From JAAYOS01 sp050950785 (lineage in GTDB: Bacteria > Bacillota > Clostridia > Oscillospirales > JAAYOS01), in contig JBMNIG010000005.1 in the NCBI GenBank assembly GCA_050950785.1, positions 31,435 to 95,434 on the forward strand: a DNA stretch of 64,000 bases, written 5' to 3'. The position numbers and the translations under genes were made by a program. Every line of letters starts with the position of its first letter. Position 1 is the first letter of the stretch. The notes below the pieces were generated by a model. That model had not been told where the DNA came from. It did no database searches and saw only the letters and a program-made list of their open reading frames with translations. Of the stretch, positions 1 to 8,638 are shown one piece after another.

Positions 1-891
1 GATGGCCAGTTGGATGACGAGGATTATTCTGAATATGGTTTCTGGAGGAGTCTTACCGCGGATGACATAGAATATTTCTCAGCAGTTGGTCATTATTTTG
101 CAAAGAAGCTTCACAGTGAGCTGGATGTTCCGATAGGAATCATCGGATGTAATTGGGGAGGATCACCCGCCGCTGCCTGGACTCATGAAAGCTACTTGAC
201 TGGCGAACTGGAATGCTATCTACAAGATAACGAAGAAGTATTGAAGAACCTGGATTGGGATTCGTATCTCAACGATTTTAAAGCGGAAAGAGCTCGCATG
301 AATTCACCTCAAGCAAAAGAAGCAATGCGCAATATGATGAAAACTCCAATGCTTAAGCCCATGAAGTTTGATTTTAAGCTTGACGAGAAGAAAATGCGGG
401 AATATATGAATGGACCTTATTCACCTTTCCGCGCATGTGGTCTCTATCATACAATGCTTGAAAAAATAATGCCGTATACTGCTGCAGGTGTGATCTGGTA
501 CCAGGGTGAAGCAGATACCCATCGTGCACACCTGTATGATAAATTGTTTGGTGAAATGATCCGGTGCTGGAGAGATGGCTGGAAGGATGAGCTACCTTTT
601 CTTTTTGTACAGCTGGCGCCCTTCAAAGCCCTTGAAGCAAGCAACTGTCAGTCTTTTGTACCAGTAAGAGAAATGCAGGAAAAGGTATCAAAGACTGTGC
701 CTAATACATATATGGCATGTATCATGGATGTCGGGATGGAATACGATATCCACCCCAAAAAGAAAAAGCCTGTTGGAGAGAGACTAGCTTTACTTGCACT
801 TGGAAAAGTGTATGGAAAGGATATTTTATGTGAATCTCCTGAGGCAACTCATATACAGAAGGGCAAAGGAACTCTTACCGCTAACATTTGA
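1..891 (+). CDS. Sialate O-acetylesterase-like carbohydrate esterase, 5'-truncated by window, 3' frameshifted
   Basis: Open from the first base of the window, so the N-terminus lies upstream. The visible part has the family's central motifs: IGIIGCNWGGSPAAAW near residue 42 and GVIWYQGEADTHRA near residue 162, as in SGNH-fold sialate O-acetylesterase (SASA/DUF303) proteins. These remove acetyl esters from sialic acids or plant glycans. The frame ends at a TGA at 889-891, but the family's usual C-terminal segment continues in the next frame to 1132. The gene as sequenced is therefore broken near its 3' end. Substrate cannot be told. Family call is firm; integrity is doubtful. Confidence 0.75.
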   Translation, partial: DGQLDDEDYSEYGFWRSLTADDIEYFSAVGHYFAKKLHSELDVPIGIIGCNWGGSPAAAWTHESYLTGELECYLQDNEEVLKNLDWDSYLNDFKAERARMNSPQAKEAMRNMMKTPMLKPMKFDFKLDEKKMREYMNGPYSPFRACGLYHTMLEKIMPYTAAGVIWYQGEADTHRAHLYDKLFGEMIRCWRDGWKDELPFLFVQLAPFKALEASNCQSFVPVREMQEKVSKTVPNTYMACIMDVGMEYDIHPKKKKPVGERLALLALGKVYGKDILCESPEATHIQKGKGTLTANI

Positions 892-1132
892 TCATTCTGG
901 TGAAGGTCTGTATATCGATGGTGATAGAATAAATTCACTGGAGTTGCTTTTAGATGGGAAACCGGTTGAGGACTTTACGGTCACTGTAGACGGTTCGCAG
1001 ATGTACATCAACAGTCCGCTTATCACTGAGGAAGCAAATGTTGAGCTGCGATTTGCATGGGAAGATTTTTGTGTTGATAATTTATATAATAGTGCAGATC
1101 TTCCAGCAAAACCTTTTGTATTGTGTTCGTAA
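863..1132 (+). pseudogene. Detached C-terminal fragment of the sialate O-acetylesterase (+1 frame)
   Basis: Reading frame +2 carries LTFDHSGEGL followed by a beta-rich stretch and ends with FAWEDFCVDNLYNSADLPA and PF. This is the usual C-terminal signature of sialate O-acetylesterases, where an NLYNSEGLPA-like segment closes the protein. It starts where the upstream frame runs out (about 860-890). One extra base, or two missing, would join both frames into one protein. No ribosome binding site precedes it, so it is a fragment, not a separate gene. A sequence error is possible. Confidence 0.65.
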
Positions 1133-1229
1133 ACTTGTATAGCCAATTGGTAAAACTTCTAATTATGTAATGGCGGGTGGAAGTTAGTATATTATTTAAC
1201 TATTTTGAGAAGATTTTCTCGTTTTGCGC

Positions 1230-1259
1230 TTGACATTTGTTAGTAGCTACCATTATAAT
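1230..1259 (+). promoter_or_regulatory. Sigma-A promoter of the ABC exporter attenuator
   Basis: Perfect -35 TTGACA (1230-1235) and perfect -10 TATAAT (1254-1259), 18 bp apart. It lies 39 bp before the leader peptide start and about 320 bp before the exporter gene. A promoter this strong in front of a terminator fits an operon controlled by transcription attenuation. Confidence 0.85.
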
Positions 1260-1297
1260 AGCTTGGAAATTAATATTTATGAAAGGAGGCCGGAACA

Positions 1298-1378
1298 ATG
1301 ATCAACAGGATTTATAATGATGACAAGAACGTAATTAATGGAGATCTGCGTTATGTCCGGCCTTGCAAGCGCAAATAA
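1298..1378 (+). CDS. 26-residue leader peptide of the ABC exporter operon
   Basis: Short ORF with ATG at 1298, behind a very strong ribosome binding site (AAAGGAGG) and 39 bp after the -10 box. The peptide starts MINRIYNDDKNV and ends RPCKRK. Its last codons and stop lie inside the left arm of the first copy of a duplicated hairpin (1362-1400). A ribosome stalled near the end would therefore change RNA folding upstream of the terminator at 1504-1533. This is how leader peptides such as BmrB in Bacillus subtilis control drug-exporter genes. No sequence similarity to BmrB is claimed; the role is inferred from layout. Confidence 0.7.
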   Translation: MINRIYNDDKNVINGDLRYVRPCKRK

Positions 1379-1470
1379 CTTTTATTTTGCGTGCAAGGGC
1401 ATCTTTCCGCCGTTAGCATTGATCATTTCAACTTGCAAGCGCAAATAACTTTTATTTTGCGTGCAAGGGC
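1362..1470 (+). repeat. Two identical 39-nt hairpin-forming direct repeats in the exporter leader
   Basis: Copies at 1362-1400 and 1432-1470 are identical and 70 bp apart start to start. Each is an imperfect inverted repeat with a left arm TTGCAAGCGCAAATA and a right arm TATTTTGCGTGCAA. Either left arm can pair with either right arm, so alternative folds are possible (1L:1R with 2L:2R, or 1R:2L). Outside copy 2, TTTCCGCC (1404-1411) can pair with GGCGGAAA (1468-1475). Copy 1 overlaps the stop codon of the leader ORF. The set looks like an attenuator switch. Confidence 0.75.
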
Positions 1471-1503
1471 GGAAAACTGTGGCCCTTGTCTATAGGTAAT
1501 GAT

Positions 1504-1533
1504 GCCGCAGGATTTGTGACCTGCGGCTTTTTT
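1504..1533 (+). terminator. Intrinsic terminator between leader peptide and ABC exporter
   Basis: Perfect 8-bp stem GCCGCAGG/CCTGCGGC (1504-1511, 1520-1527), 8-nt loop, then six T. It stands 45 bp before the exporter start and after the leader ORF, so it must be read through for exporter expression. Confidence 0.85.
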
Positions 1534-1577
1534 CGCCTAAAGTGGCAGATAAGGGCTCTTCACAAGGAGGAAAATGC

Positions 1578-3365
1578 TTGAACAGAGAGAGAATCAAGGC
1601 TTTATTTGGATATGTAAAAGGGTTTAGACATTTATTGCTTATAAGCCTTATACTGATGTTTGTAGAATTATTGCTAACTTTTGTATCACCGTTATTTCTT
1701 TCAGTCACGATTGACTCAATACTGGATACCAAGCCATTGACAGATATACCCGAATATTTTGTTTGGTTCATAAACGCTGTCGGAGGTGTGGAACATATCC
1801 GCAAAAACCTATGGATCATGGCCATATCCATGATAGGGTTGCAGGCTATACGAGGATTTTTGACATTCAGCAGGAGCTATACAACAAACAGAGCTTCTGA
1901 AGGTACTATAAAAAAGCTTCGGGATCGCCTGTATTCGCATGTTCAGAACCTTCCGTTCAAGTATCATGTATCTGCACAGACAGGAGATCTACTGCAAAGG
2001 GCAACAAATGACATTGACACCATCAGGCGTTTTGTAGCCGGTTCACTGCTTGAGTTTGTCCGCACGATCCTGCTTTTTGCTATAGGAATTTTTGTGATGG
2101 CAAGGCTGCATGTACCTTTGACCGTTCTGTCATTGATCATGGCACCATTTATCGTAGGTACTTCGCTGTTTTTCTTCAGAAAGATCCAAAAGCTTTTTAC
2201 CGAAGTTGAGGAGGCGGACAGCGCTGTCTTTACGGTAGTTCAGGAGAATTTGACCGGTGCCAGAGTGGTACGCGCCTTTGGACGCCAGCGCTTTGAGCTT
2301 GATAAGTTCAATGTCGCAAATAAATACCTGAGGGATGAGATAATCAAGTTAAACAATATGTTTGCTTATCTTTGGGGTTCACTGGATTTTATCAGTGGTG
2401 CTCAGATTGTGTTAGTAGCTGTATTTGGTATTATATTTGCGGTAAAAGGCAGTCTCACTCTTGGACAGTACACTGCATTTACAAGTTATGTGTTTATATT
2501 CTTGTGGCCTTTGCGTGCTTTTGGACGTGTTTTGTCTGACTTTGGAAGGACTTTGATTGCCGCCGGAAGAGTACAGGAAATTCTCGATGAGAAAGAGGAG
2601 GAGGGTTTTAACGAGGGCCAAGAGCCGGATATTGGCGGTGATATTGTATTTGACAATGTATGCTTCTCCTACGACAACCAGGAAGTGTTGAAAAACCTCA
2701 ACATGACCATCAAAGGTGGTCAGACGGTTGCTATCCTTGGTGGAACGGGTTCCGGAAAGTCAACGCTGGTTCAACTATTACAGCGGCTGTATGACATTCA
2801 GGGCGGTAGCATTACAATAAGCGGTGTTGACATTAGAGACATCAAAAAATCGTATCTTCGCAGCAGAATAGGAATAGTACTACAGGAACCTTTCCTATAT
2901 TCTAAGACGATTCTCGAAAACATTGCGATCAAGATGGATAAACCTGACATAGAAAAGGTTCGGGAAGCTGCCAGAGTCGCTGCGATCCACGATGATATCG
3001 AGAGTTTTGAACGGGGCTACGATACAGTTGTGGGTGAGCGTGGTGTCACTCTTTCCGGAGGTCAAAAACAGCGGGTCGCGATTGCTAGAGCACTTATCAG
3101 TGAAAGTGATATCTTGATTTTTGACGACTCTCTATCCGCTGTAGACACAAAGACCGATGCCAGCATAAGGGATGCGCTGAAAACTCGCAGACAGGGCACA
3201 ACAACCTTTATTATTTCGCATCGTATCACCACCCTTATGGAGGCGGATAAAATATTCGTTCTAAAGGATGGTAAGGTTGCGGAAGAGGGAACCCATGAGG
3301 AACTTATGAAAATTGACGGTATCTACAAGAGAACTTACGATATTCAGTCTTCTCAAGTAGTTTGA
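1578..3365 (+). CDS. ABC-type multidrug exporter subunit with degenerate Walker B (BmrC/YheI type)
   Basis: About 595 residues: an N-terminal six-helix exporter membrane domain (about 1-320) and a nucleotide-binding domain. Walker A is GGTGSGKST (about residue 388), signature LSGGQ (about 491), Walker B ILIFDD (about 512) and H-loop SHR (about 545). The catalytic Glu after Walker B is Asp (FDDSLS), as in the degenerate site of heterodimeric exporters such as BmrC and TM287. Start chosen at TTG 1578, which has AAGGAGG 7 nt upstream; a GTG at 1542 has no ribosome binding site. The partner gene follows after 57 bp. Expression is probably controlled by the upstream attenuator. The drug specificity is unknown. 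Confidence 0.88.
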   Translation: MNRERIKALFGYVKGFRHLLLISLILMFVELLLTFVSPLFLSVTIDSILDTKPLTDIPEYFVWFINAVGGVEHIRKNLWIMAISMIGLQAIRGFLTFSRSYTTNRASEGTIKKLRDRLYSHVQNLPFKYHVSAQTGDLLQRATNDIDTIRRFVAGSLLEFVRTILLFAIGIFVMARLHVPLTVLSLIMAPFIVGTSLFFFRKIQKLFTEVEEADSAVFTVVQENLTGARVVRAFGRQRFELDKFNVANKYLRDEIIKLNNMFAYLWGSLDFISGAQIVLVAVFGIIFAVKGSLTLGQYTAFTSYVFIFLWPLRAFGRVLSDFGRTLIAAGRVQEILDEKEEEGFNEGQEPDIGGDIVFDNVCFSYDNQEVLKNLNMTIKGGQTVAILGGTGSGKSTLVQLLQRLYDIQGGSITISGVDIRDIKKSYLRSRIGIVLQEPFLYSKTILENIAIKMDKPDIEKVREAARVAAIHDDIESFERGYDTVVGERGVTLSGGQKQRVAIARALISESDILIFDDSLSAVDTKTDASIRDALKTRRQGTTTFIISHRITTLMEADKIFVLKDGKVAEEGTHEELMKIDGIYKRTYDIQSSQVV

Positions 3366-3422
3366 CGGAAAGTAGTTTGACCATAAAATTTTATTTTTAT
3401 AAACAAAGGGGCGATAGAACGA

Positions 3423-5258
3423 GTGAGCGCAATTCAAGAACAAGATTTCAGCGCCCGCAAAGTTAACTTTAAGACCTGGCGCAAGATACTCGGATATGCT
3501 GCCGAGAATAAGAAATATATTATTATAGCAGTCGGTTTCGGAATGCTTACAGGCATACTGGATCTATGTACAAACTATGTCTCAATGTGGGCCATAGATG
3601 GGTTTATTACTCCAAAAACAACCGAACGCATGCCACTATTTATAGTTACAGCAATACTTATCCAGTTCTGTTTTGGACTTTTTACTTTGATGTTCGTTCA
3701 GGCATGTGGAAAGCTTGAAGCCCACCTGTCGGAAGACATACGAAGGGAGGCGTTCTCACGCCTTCAAACCATGAGCTTTTCATATTTTGATAAAACACCT
3801 GTAGGATATTTGGTAACAAGGCTGACAAACGATGTATCACGTGCAACCGAGACGATTTCGTGGTGCTTTATTGATGTTGGATGGGGCACTATGTCGATTG
3901 TGGCAAGCCTCATTGGAATGTTCCTTGTAAATGTTAAGCTGTCTTTGATCATTCTTGCATCGATGCCTGCAATGGTCCTCATCTCGATAGTATTTCAGAA
4001 GCAAATCCTAAAACACCAGAGAGAAACACGCAGGATCAACAGTATGATAACTTCCTCCTTCAACGAGGGAATTATGGGAGCCCGCACCACAAAGACTTTG
4101 GTAAGAGAAGAACTCAACAACAGAGAAATGTTTAAGCTGACAGGCAATATGCGCAGAGCTTCATTGCGTGCGGTAATGATTTCCGCCTTATATATGCCGG
4201 TAGCATCACTTATAATCAGTGTGGCTGTTGGTATCGTGCTGAACACAGGAGGATTCTATGTGCTAGGCGGTTACATTACCATTGGAGAACTCAACTTCTT
4301 TATCACGATTGGCCACTTTATGTTTGAGCCGATACGTAACTTTTCACGGATATTCGCCGAGCTTCAGGCATCGCAGGCAGCTGCAGAGCGTGTTGCGCAA
4401 GTACTTGATGCCCAGTCAGATATAGTTGATTCAAGTGAGGTAGTGGCAAAATACGGAGATATGTTTGATCCCATAACTGAAAACTGGGAACCCATCAACG
4501 GAGATGTGGAGTTTAGGAACGTATCATTTAGCTACAAAGATGGAGAAGAAGTCCTAAGGGATTTCAACCTCAAGGTAGAAGCAGGACAAAACATAGCGCT
4601 TGTTGGCGAGACAGGTAGCGGTAAGTCCACTATCGTCAATCTCATATGCCGGTTTTACGAACCCCAGGAGGGTTGTATACTCATAGATGGGAAGGACATT
4701 CGTGAGCGTAGCCAGCTTTGGCTTCAGTCCAATCTTGGATATGTTCTGCAGTCTCCCCAACTGTTTTCTGGATCGATTCGTGAAAACATTAGGTATGGGA
4801 AGTTGGACGCAACTGATGAAGAAGTGGAAAATGCTGCAAAAATGGTTGGTGCCCATGAGTTTATTATGAGCCTTGAAAAAGGCTATGACACTGAGGTGGG
4901 CGAGGGCGGCGGACTAATATCCACCGGACAGAAACAGCTTATATCATTTGCCCGTGCAATCATTGCCGATCCCAAGATATTTGTCCTTGATGAGGCAACA
5001 AGTTCGATCGATACGGAGTCTGAAATGAAGATTCAAAAGGCAAGTGAGAGACTTCTACGGAACAGAACAAGCTTTATCATTGCACACAGGCTCTCAACAA
5101 TCAGGCATGCCGATCGTATACTTGTCATTGACAATGGAGAGGTGCTAGAGCAAGGCACTCATAATGAACTGATGGCTTTAAGAGGTCACTATTATGAGCT
5201 GTATACCAATCAGTTCAAAACTGAAAAGGTACAGGAATCGTTAAAAGTACTGGAATAA
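3423..5258 (+). CDS. ABC-type multidrug exporter subunit with canonical Walker B (BmrD/YheH type)
   Basis: 611 residues, membrane domain then ATPase domain. Walker A is GETGSGKST (about residue 395), Walker B FVLDEATSS with the catalytic Glu (about 521), H-loop AHR (about 554). The signature is altered to ISTGQ instead of LSGGQ (about 499). This complements the upstream subunit: the composite site built from the Asp-type Walker B and this odd signature would be weak, while the other site is complete. That asymmetry is typical of BmrCD-like heterodimers. GTG start with a purine-rich AAAGGGG upstream. Likely function is export of amphipathic drugs or lipids. Confidence 0.88.
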   Translation: MSAIQEQDFSARKVNFKTWRKILGYAAENKKYIIIAVGFGMLTGILDLCTNYVSMWAIDGFITPKTTERMPLFIVTAILIQFCFGLFTLMFVQACGKLEAHLSEDIRREAFSRLQTMSFSYFDKTPVGYLVTRLTNDVSRATETISWCFIDVGWGTMSIVASLIGMFLVNVKLSLIILASMPAMVLISIVFQKQILKHQRETRRINSMITSSFNEGIMGARTTKTLVREELNNREMFKLTGNMRRASLRAVMISALYMPVASLIISVAVGIVLNTGGFYVLGGYITIGELNFFITIGHFMFEPIRNFSRIFAELQASQAAAERVAQVLDAQSDIVDSSEVVAKYGDMFDPITENWEPINGDVEFRNVSFSYKDGEEVLRDFNLKVEAGQNIALVGETGSGKSTIVNLICRFYEPQEGCILIDGKDIRERSQLWLQSNLGYVLQSPQLFSGSIRENIRYGKLDATDEEVENAAKMVGAHEFIMSLEKGYDTEVGEGGGLISTGQKQLISFARAIIADPKIFVLDEATSSIDTESEMKIQKASERLLRNRTSFIIAHRLSTIRHADRILVIDNGEVLEQGTHNELMALRGHYYELYTNQFKTEKVQESLKVLE

Positions 5259-5285
5259 GAGATGACCGTACAAAGAGTATGAAAC

Positions 5286-5313
5286 TGCCCTCTGTGTTTT
5301 TGCGCAGAGGGCA
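5286..5313. other. Stem-loop after the ABC exporter operon
   Basis: Perfect 9-bp inverted repeat TGCCCTCTG/CAGAGGGCA with a 10-nt loop, 28 bp after the exporter stop codon. It has no T-run on either strand, so it may be a weak terminator or an mRNA 3'-end stabiliser. Apart from this and the promoter at 5550, nothing is recognised in the 388-bp gap 5259-5646. Confidence 0.5.
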
Positions 5314-5549
5314 AAATAGTGGTCACAGTTATATACAGGCGGCTCCGTCCAAACAACCTAAACATGGAGGATACATGGTCAGACTATGACAAGAGTTGCA
5401 GTGAATTGCTATAGAAAGCAACATAAATCTTGAGATTTGTACATAAGTGCGGCTCTATTAGTCAAAGATTAGATTATCAGTAGTAAAGAACTGTAATGCT
5501 GCTTGTCTATAGCAGGCGGACAAATAAGTGAATGTTTTTACTTCTGTAC

Positions 5550-5578
5550 TTCACATTTTAGAAAGTATGTGGTATAGT
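5550..5578 (+). promoter_or_regulatory. Promoter of the yerC operon
   Basis: TTCACA (5550-5555), 17-bp spacer, TATAGT (5573-5578), about 70 bp before the yerC start. Matches the sigma-A consensus at most positions. Confidence 0.55.
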
Positions 5579-5646
5579 ATTATAGTGTGAGTTACTATGT
5601 TAAACAAATAATTCGGTAAAATGCCTTTAGAAAAGAGGAGTCATCT

Positions 5647-5934
5647 ATGATATCTAAGTTGAAAGACCCCAAAATGGATGAATTGTTCAAGGCAATCATG
5701 TCCCTCAAAACACTTGAAGAGTGCTATAGCTTTTTTGATGATCTTTGCACAGTATCAGAGTTAAAAGCTATGGAGCAGCGTTTCCAGGTAGCCAAGATGC
5801 TCAGTCAAGGTCGGGTCTACAGCGAGATTGCTGTCGAGACCGGCGCAAGTTCTGCTACGATAAGCCGTGTCAATCGCTCTCTGCTGTATGGTTCAGATGG
5901 CTACAAAACAGCGCTCTCAAGACTGGAGGAATAA
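5647..5934 (+). CDS. yerC: YerC/YecD family TrpR-like DNA-binding protein
   Basis: 95 residues, the usual length for this TrpR-related family. The middle holds a helix-turn-helix: ELKAMEQRFQVAKML, then YSEIAVETGASSATISRV, like the TrpR DNA-binding domain. The family is not known to bind tryptophan in Firmicutes, and the target genes are unknown. ATG start with AGAGGAG upstream. The stop overlaps the ATG of the methyltransferase gene by one base (TAATG), so the two are translationally coupled. Confidence 0.85.
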   Translation: MISKLKDPKMDELFKAIMSLKTLEECYSFFDDLCTVSELKAMEQRFQVAKMLSQGRVYSEIAVETGASSATISRVNRSLLYGSDGYKTALSRLEE

Positions 5935-6704
5935 TGGCTTACGAAGTCCTTTCCTCCGCTTACGATTTACTTACCCGGGATGTAGATTATGATTCGATAG
6001 CAGCGTCTATTGTTCGTTTATTGCAAAAACACGGCGTGAACAGTGGAACTGTTCTTGATCTTGCATGTGGAACCGGTACACTCTCATATCTGTTGGCAAA
6101 GGAAGGATATGAAGTCATTGGCATAGATTCCTCGGCTGAGATGTTGTCTGTTGCCGATTTCAAAAGAGATGATGCCGGTGATATCGTTCAACCGATCTTC
6201 ATTATGCAGGATATGCGAAAGCTGGATCTTTTCGGAACGGTAGACGCATGTATATGTATGCTGGACAGTGTAAATTATATATTAGAGCCGGAAGATCTTT
6301 TGAAGGTGTTCCGGCGTGTCCATTTATTCCTTGATCCCGGAGGAATATTCCTTTTTGATATAAATACCCCCCTTCATTTTAACACTGTGGAGGGAAAAAC
6401 TTTTTGTGACGAGGACGAACAAGCGGGCATCTTTTGCGTGTGGGGTGTTGCTCAAACCGATGATCCCAACATATATCAGTACAAGGTGGATTTGTTTACG
6501 CAAAATAGCAGCAATAAGCACACAGATCTCTGGAAAAGAGAAAGTGAAGAGCAGTTTGAGTATGCTTACGAGCCGGATTTGTTGTGTGAAATGCTAAGCC
6601 AGGCAGGGTTTATCGACATAAAACTATCCTCAAGCATTGAAGGGGCGGCACTTTCTGGCGATGAACGCCGTATCTATATAACTGCATTGAAGTCATCTGT
6701 TTGA
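5934..6704 (+). CDS. Class I SAM-dependent methyltransferase
   Basis: 256 residues with the SAM-binding motif I VLDLACGTGTLSYLLA (about residue 40), an acidic IGIDSS motif II, and ICMLDSVNY at the motif IV position. Rossmann-type methyltransferase with unknown substrate, resembling small YqeM-like proteins. Start is ATG 5934, overlapping the yerC stop; its GGAGGA ribosome binding site lies in the end of yerC. Longer in-frame starts would run deep through yerC in another frame and are rejected. hslO follows almost immediately. Confidence 0.8.
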   Translation: MAYEVLSSAYDLLTRDVDYDSIAASIVRLLQKHGVNSGTVLDLACGTGTLSYLLAKEGYEVIGIDSSAEMLSVADFKRDDAGDIVQPIFIMQDMRKLDLFGTVDACICMLDSVNYILEPEDLLKVFRRVHLFLDPGGIFLFDINTPLHFNTVEGKTFCDEDEQAGIFCVWGVAQTDDPNIYQYKVDLFTQNSSNKHTDLWKRESEEQFEYAYEPDLLCEMLSQAGFIDIKLSSSIEGAALSGDERRIYITALKSSV

Positions 6705-6721
6705 CGGAAGGAGCATTTATC

Positions 6722-7606
6722 TTGGGTAAAATGATACGAATGCGCAGCGCTGACGGGTTTTTGCTTGCATCAGCGATCGACAGCACAGATATAGTAGCTG
6801 AAGCTGCAAAGATCCATAAAACTTCTCCGACTGCTTCTGCGGCATTGGGAAGGGCACTGTCGCTTGCTTCTTTGTTTGGAAAGACACTAAAAGTACAAGG
6901 AGGATCAGTCACTCTTCAGTTTAAGGGGGGAGGTCCCGGTGGTACTTTGATTGCAGTATCAGACATTGACGGTAATGTTCGTGGTTATATACAGCATCCC
7001 AATGTCGATGTGCCTCGTAAGGCAAATGGTAAACTGGATGTCGGTGGTCTGATAGGAGATGACGGTTACCTTACCGTTATTAAGGATTTGCGAATGGAAA
7101 AGCCTTATATAGGCACAGTTGGACTTCTGAGTGGCGAGATAGCAGAAGATGTTGCAGCCTACTTTGCAGAAAGTGAACAAATACCAACAGCATGCGCAGC
7201 CGGTGTACTTGTAAACCCTGATGACACGATTTTGTGTTCCGGTGCATACTTGATTCAGCTAATGCCCGGCTATGGAGCTGACAAAGTCGATAAACTCGAA
7301 AGACAAATTTTACAATCGGGTACCGTGACCGAAATGCTTCGTGCCGGTCTAGATCCTGAGAGCATTTTGAGGAAAATCGCTGCAGATGAAGAACTCATAA
7401 TGTTGGAAGAACTGACTGTACAATACCGTTGTTACTGTAGCAGAGACAGAGTCGCTAGTGCCCTGGTCAGCATCGGTGCAGACGAAATAGACGATATGAT
7501 TCGAGAAGAGGGTAAGGCTGAAGTGACCTGTCAGTTTTGTGACATTGTTTATAATTTTACAAAAAATGATTTGATGGAACTACTGGAAATCGCACGGAAT
7601 AAGTAG
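6722..7606 (+). CDS. hslO: Redox-regulated chaperone Hsp33
   Basis: About 294 residues. The C-terminal zinc/redox switch is complete: CYC near residue 240 and CQFC near residue 273, giving the CxC...CxxC pattern of Hsp33. In reducing conditions zinc is bound and the chaperone is off; oxidation and unfolding turn on holdase activity. The N-terminal substrate-binding domain is also typical (GGGPGGTLIAVSD). TTG start at 6722 is preferred because AAGGAG lies 8 nt upstream; TTG 6701 overlaps the preceding stop and lacks one. Third gene of the yerC cluster. Confidence 0.9.
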   Translation: MGKMIRMRSADGFLLASAIDSTDIVAEAAKIHKTSPTASAALGRALSLASLFGKTLKVQGGSVTLQFKGGGPGGTLIAVSDIDGNVRGYIQHPNVDVPRKANGKLDVGGLIGDDGYLTVIKDLRMEKPYIGTVGLLSGEIAEDVAAYFAESEQIPTACAAGVLVNPDDTILCSGAYLIQLMPGYGADKVDKLERQILQSGTVTEMLRAGLDPESILRKIAADEELIMLEELTVQYRCYCSRDRVASALVSIGADEIDDMIREEGKAEVTCQFCDIVYNFTKNDLMELLEIARNK

Positions 7607-7723
7607 GCCGAACACAGTATAGAATAAAAATGAATCATATCATACTAAAGCAGATACAATACTATCTCGAATAGCTGACCAAGCTCACTAACAGCAATAA
7701 ATCAGTCTTTTCAAGGGTATGGA

Positions 7724-8620
7724 ATGATAGAATTGATAAACCGTTTGTTTGATTCTGCAAAACAAGCTGTCAGAGCTCATTACAACAGATATTCCGATAA
7801 ATTACGCGCTTATTTGCGCGACAAAAAGCGCCGCCGTTTAAGGGCGGCACTGTTGTTTCTGCGCTCACTCTCTAAGGACAATATAACCGGAATTGCTGCG
7901 GAAACAGCATTTTTCCTGTTGCTGTCACTATTTCCTCTCTCAGCAGTTGCAGGAACGGTGCTTTCAAGATATTCAGACATTTTGCAGAATGAACTTTTCA
8001 GCTACTTGCTTCCAAGTTCGGTTGCAAAAGTGATAGTTCCACTTATTGATGAAGTAGGAAATGAAGCGGGTTTGTCGCTGATATCACTGCTGGTTTCGCT
8101 TTGGTCAGCGTCGATTGGCATTTGGGCTCTGATGCGTGGAATATGCAAGGCATATACAGGATACTATCCTGAAAAACCATTGTTAAAAAGGTTCATTGCT
8201 TTAATCTTTGTAATAGTTTTTCTTGTTGTCATAGCATTTGGATTGGCTGTTTGGGTCGTTGGAGAAAGCTTGATAAGCAAAGAATATAGCTACATGTCCG
8301 TAATAGTCTATATCCTGAAATACGTCGGGGTATTTGCAGGCATAATGTTTTTCATTCTGGGACTATATGCTTATACACCCGGATATGACCTTAATAAACG
8401 TCACCTCATACCAGGAGCCGTGGCTGCTTCGGCGGGATGGATGCTTGCCAATAGAGGGTTTGAAATTTACATTAAAGATATCAAAAATTACTCTGCCCTC
8501 TATGGAGGTATCGGGGCATTCCTCGGGCTTGTTTTATGGCTCTTTGCAATCAGTATAGTCATTTTGGTTGGCGCTGAAATTAATGCCGCAATATTTCTAT
8601 ACCGGGCAAGAAACGACTAA
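7724..8620 (+). CDS. YihY/BrkB family integral membrane protein
   Basis: 298 residues with a Lys/Arg-rich N-terminus (about 1-45), then six hydrophobic segments. The conserved family features are present: AAETAFFLLLSLFPL near residue 65 and an NYSALYGGIGAFLGLVLWL segment near residue 250. The family was once called RNase BN, which was a mistake; the true function is unknown, and a transport or envelope role is often proposed. Its end faces the 3' end of pdxA, 19 bp away, and no terminator is seen between them. Confidence 0.85.
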   Translation: MIELINRLFDSAKQAVRAHYNRYSDKLRAYLRDKKRRRLRAALLFLRSLSKDNITGIAAETAFFLLLSLFPLSAVAGTVLSRYSDILQNELFSYLLPSSVAKVIVPLIDEVGNEAGLSLISLLVSLWSASIGIWALMRGICKAYTGYYPEKPLLKRFIALIFVIVFLVVIAFGLAVWVVGESLISKEYSYMSVIVYILKYVGVFAGIMFFILGLYAYTPGYDLNKRHLIPGAVAASAGWMLANRGFEIYIKDIKNYSALYGGIGAFLGLVLWLFAISIVILVGAEINAAIFLYRARND

Positions 8621-8638
8621 AAGCTAGCCAATCAATAA

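Noticed and set aside
889..891. TGA in the esterase, or TGA at 25778, as selenocysteine or readthrough codons
   Set aside because: The homologous sequence continues in a different frame, so readthrough alone would not help.
794..1132. ATG at 794 as the start of a separate 112-residue gene
   Set aside because: No ribosome binding site; only the part after about 863 looks like the esterase C-terminus.
1362..1470. Two 39-nt repeats with a 31-nt spacer as a mini CRISPR
   Set aside because: Only two copies, the first overlaps a leader ORF with a ribosome binding site, a terminator follows and no cas gene is near.
5286..5313. Intrinsic terminator after the exporter operon
   Set aside because: Strong stem but no T-run on either strand; kept only as a stem-loop.
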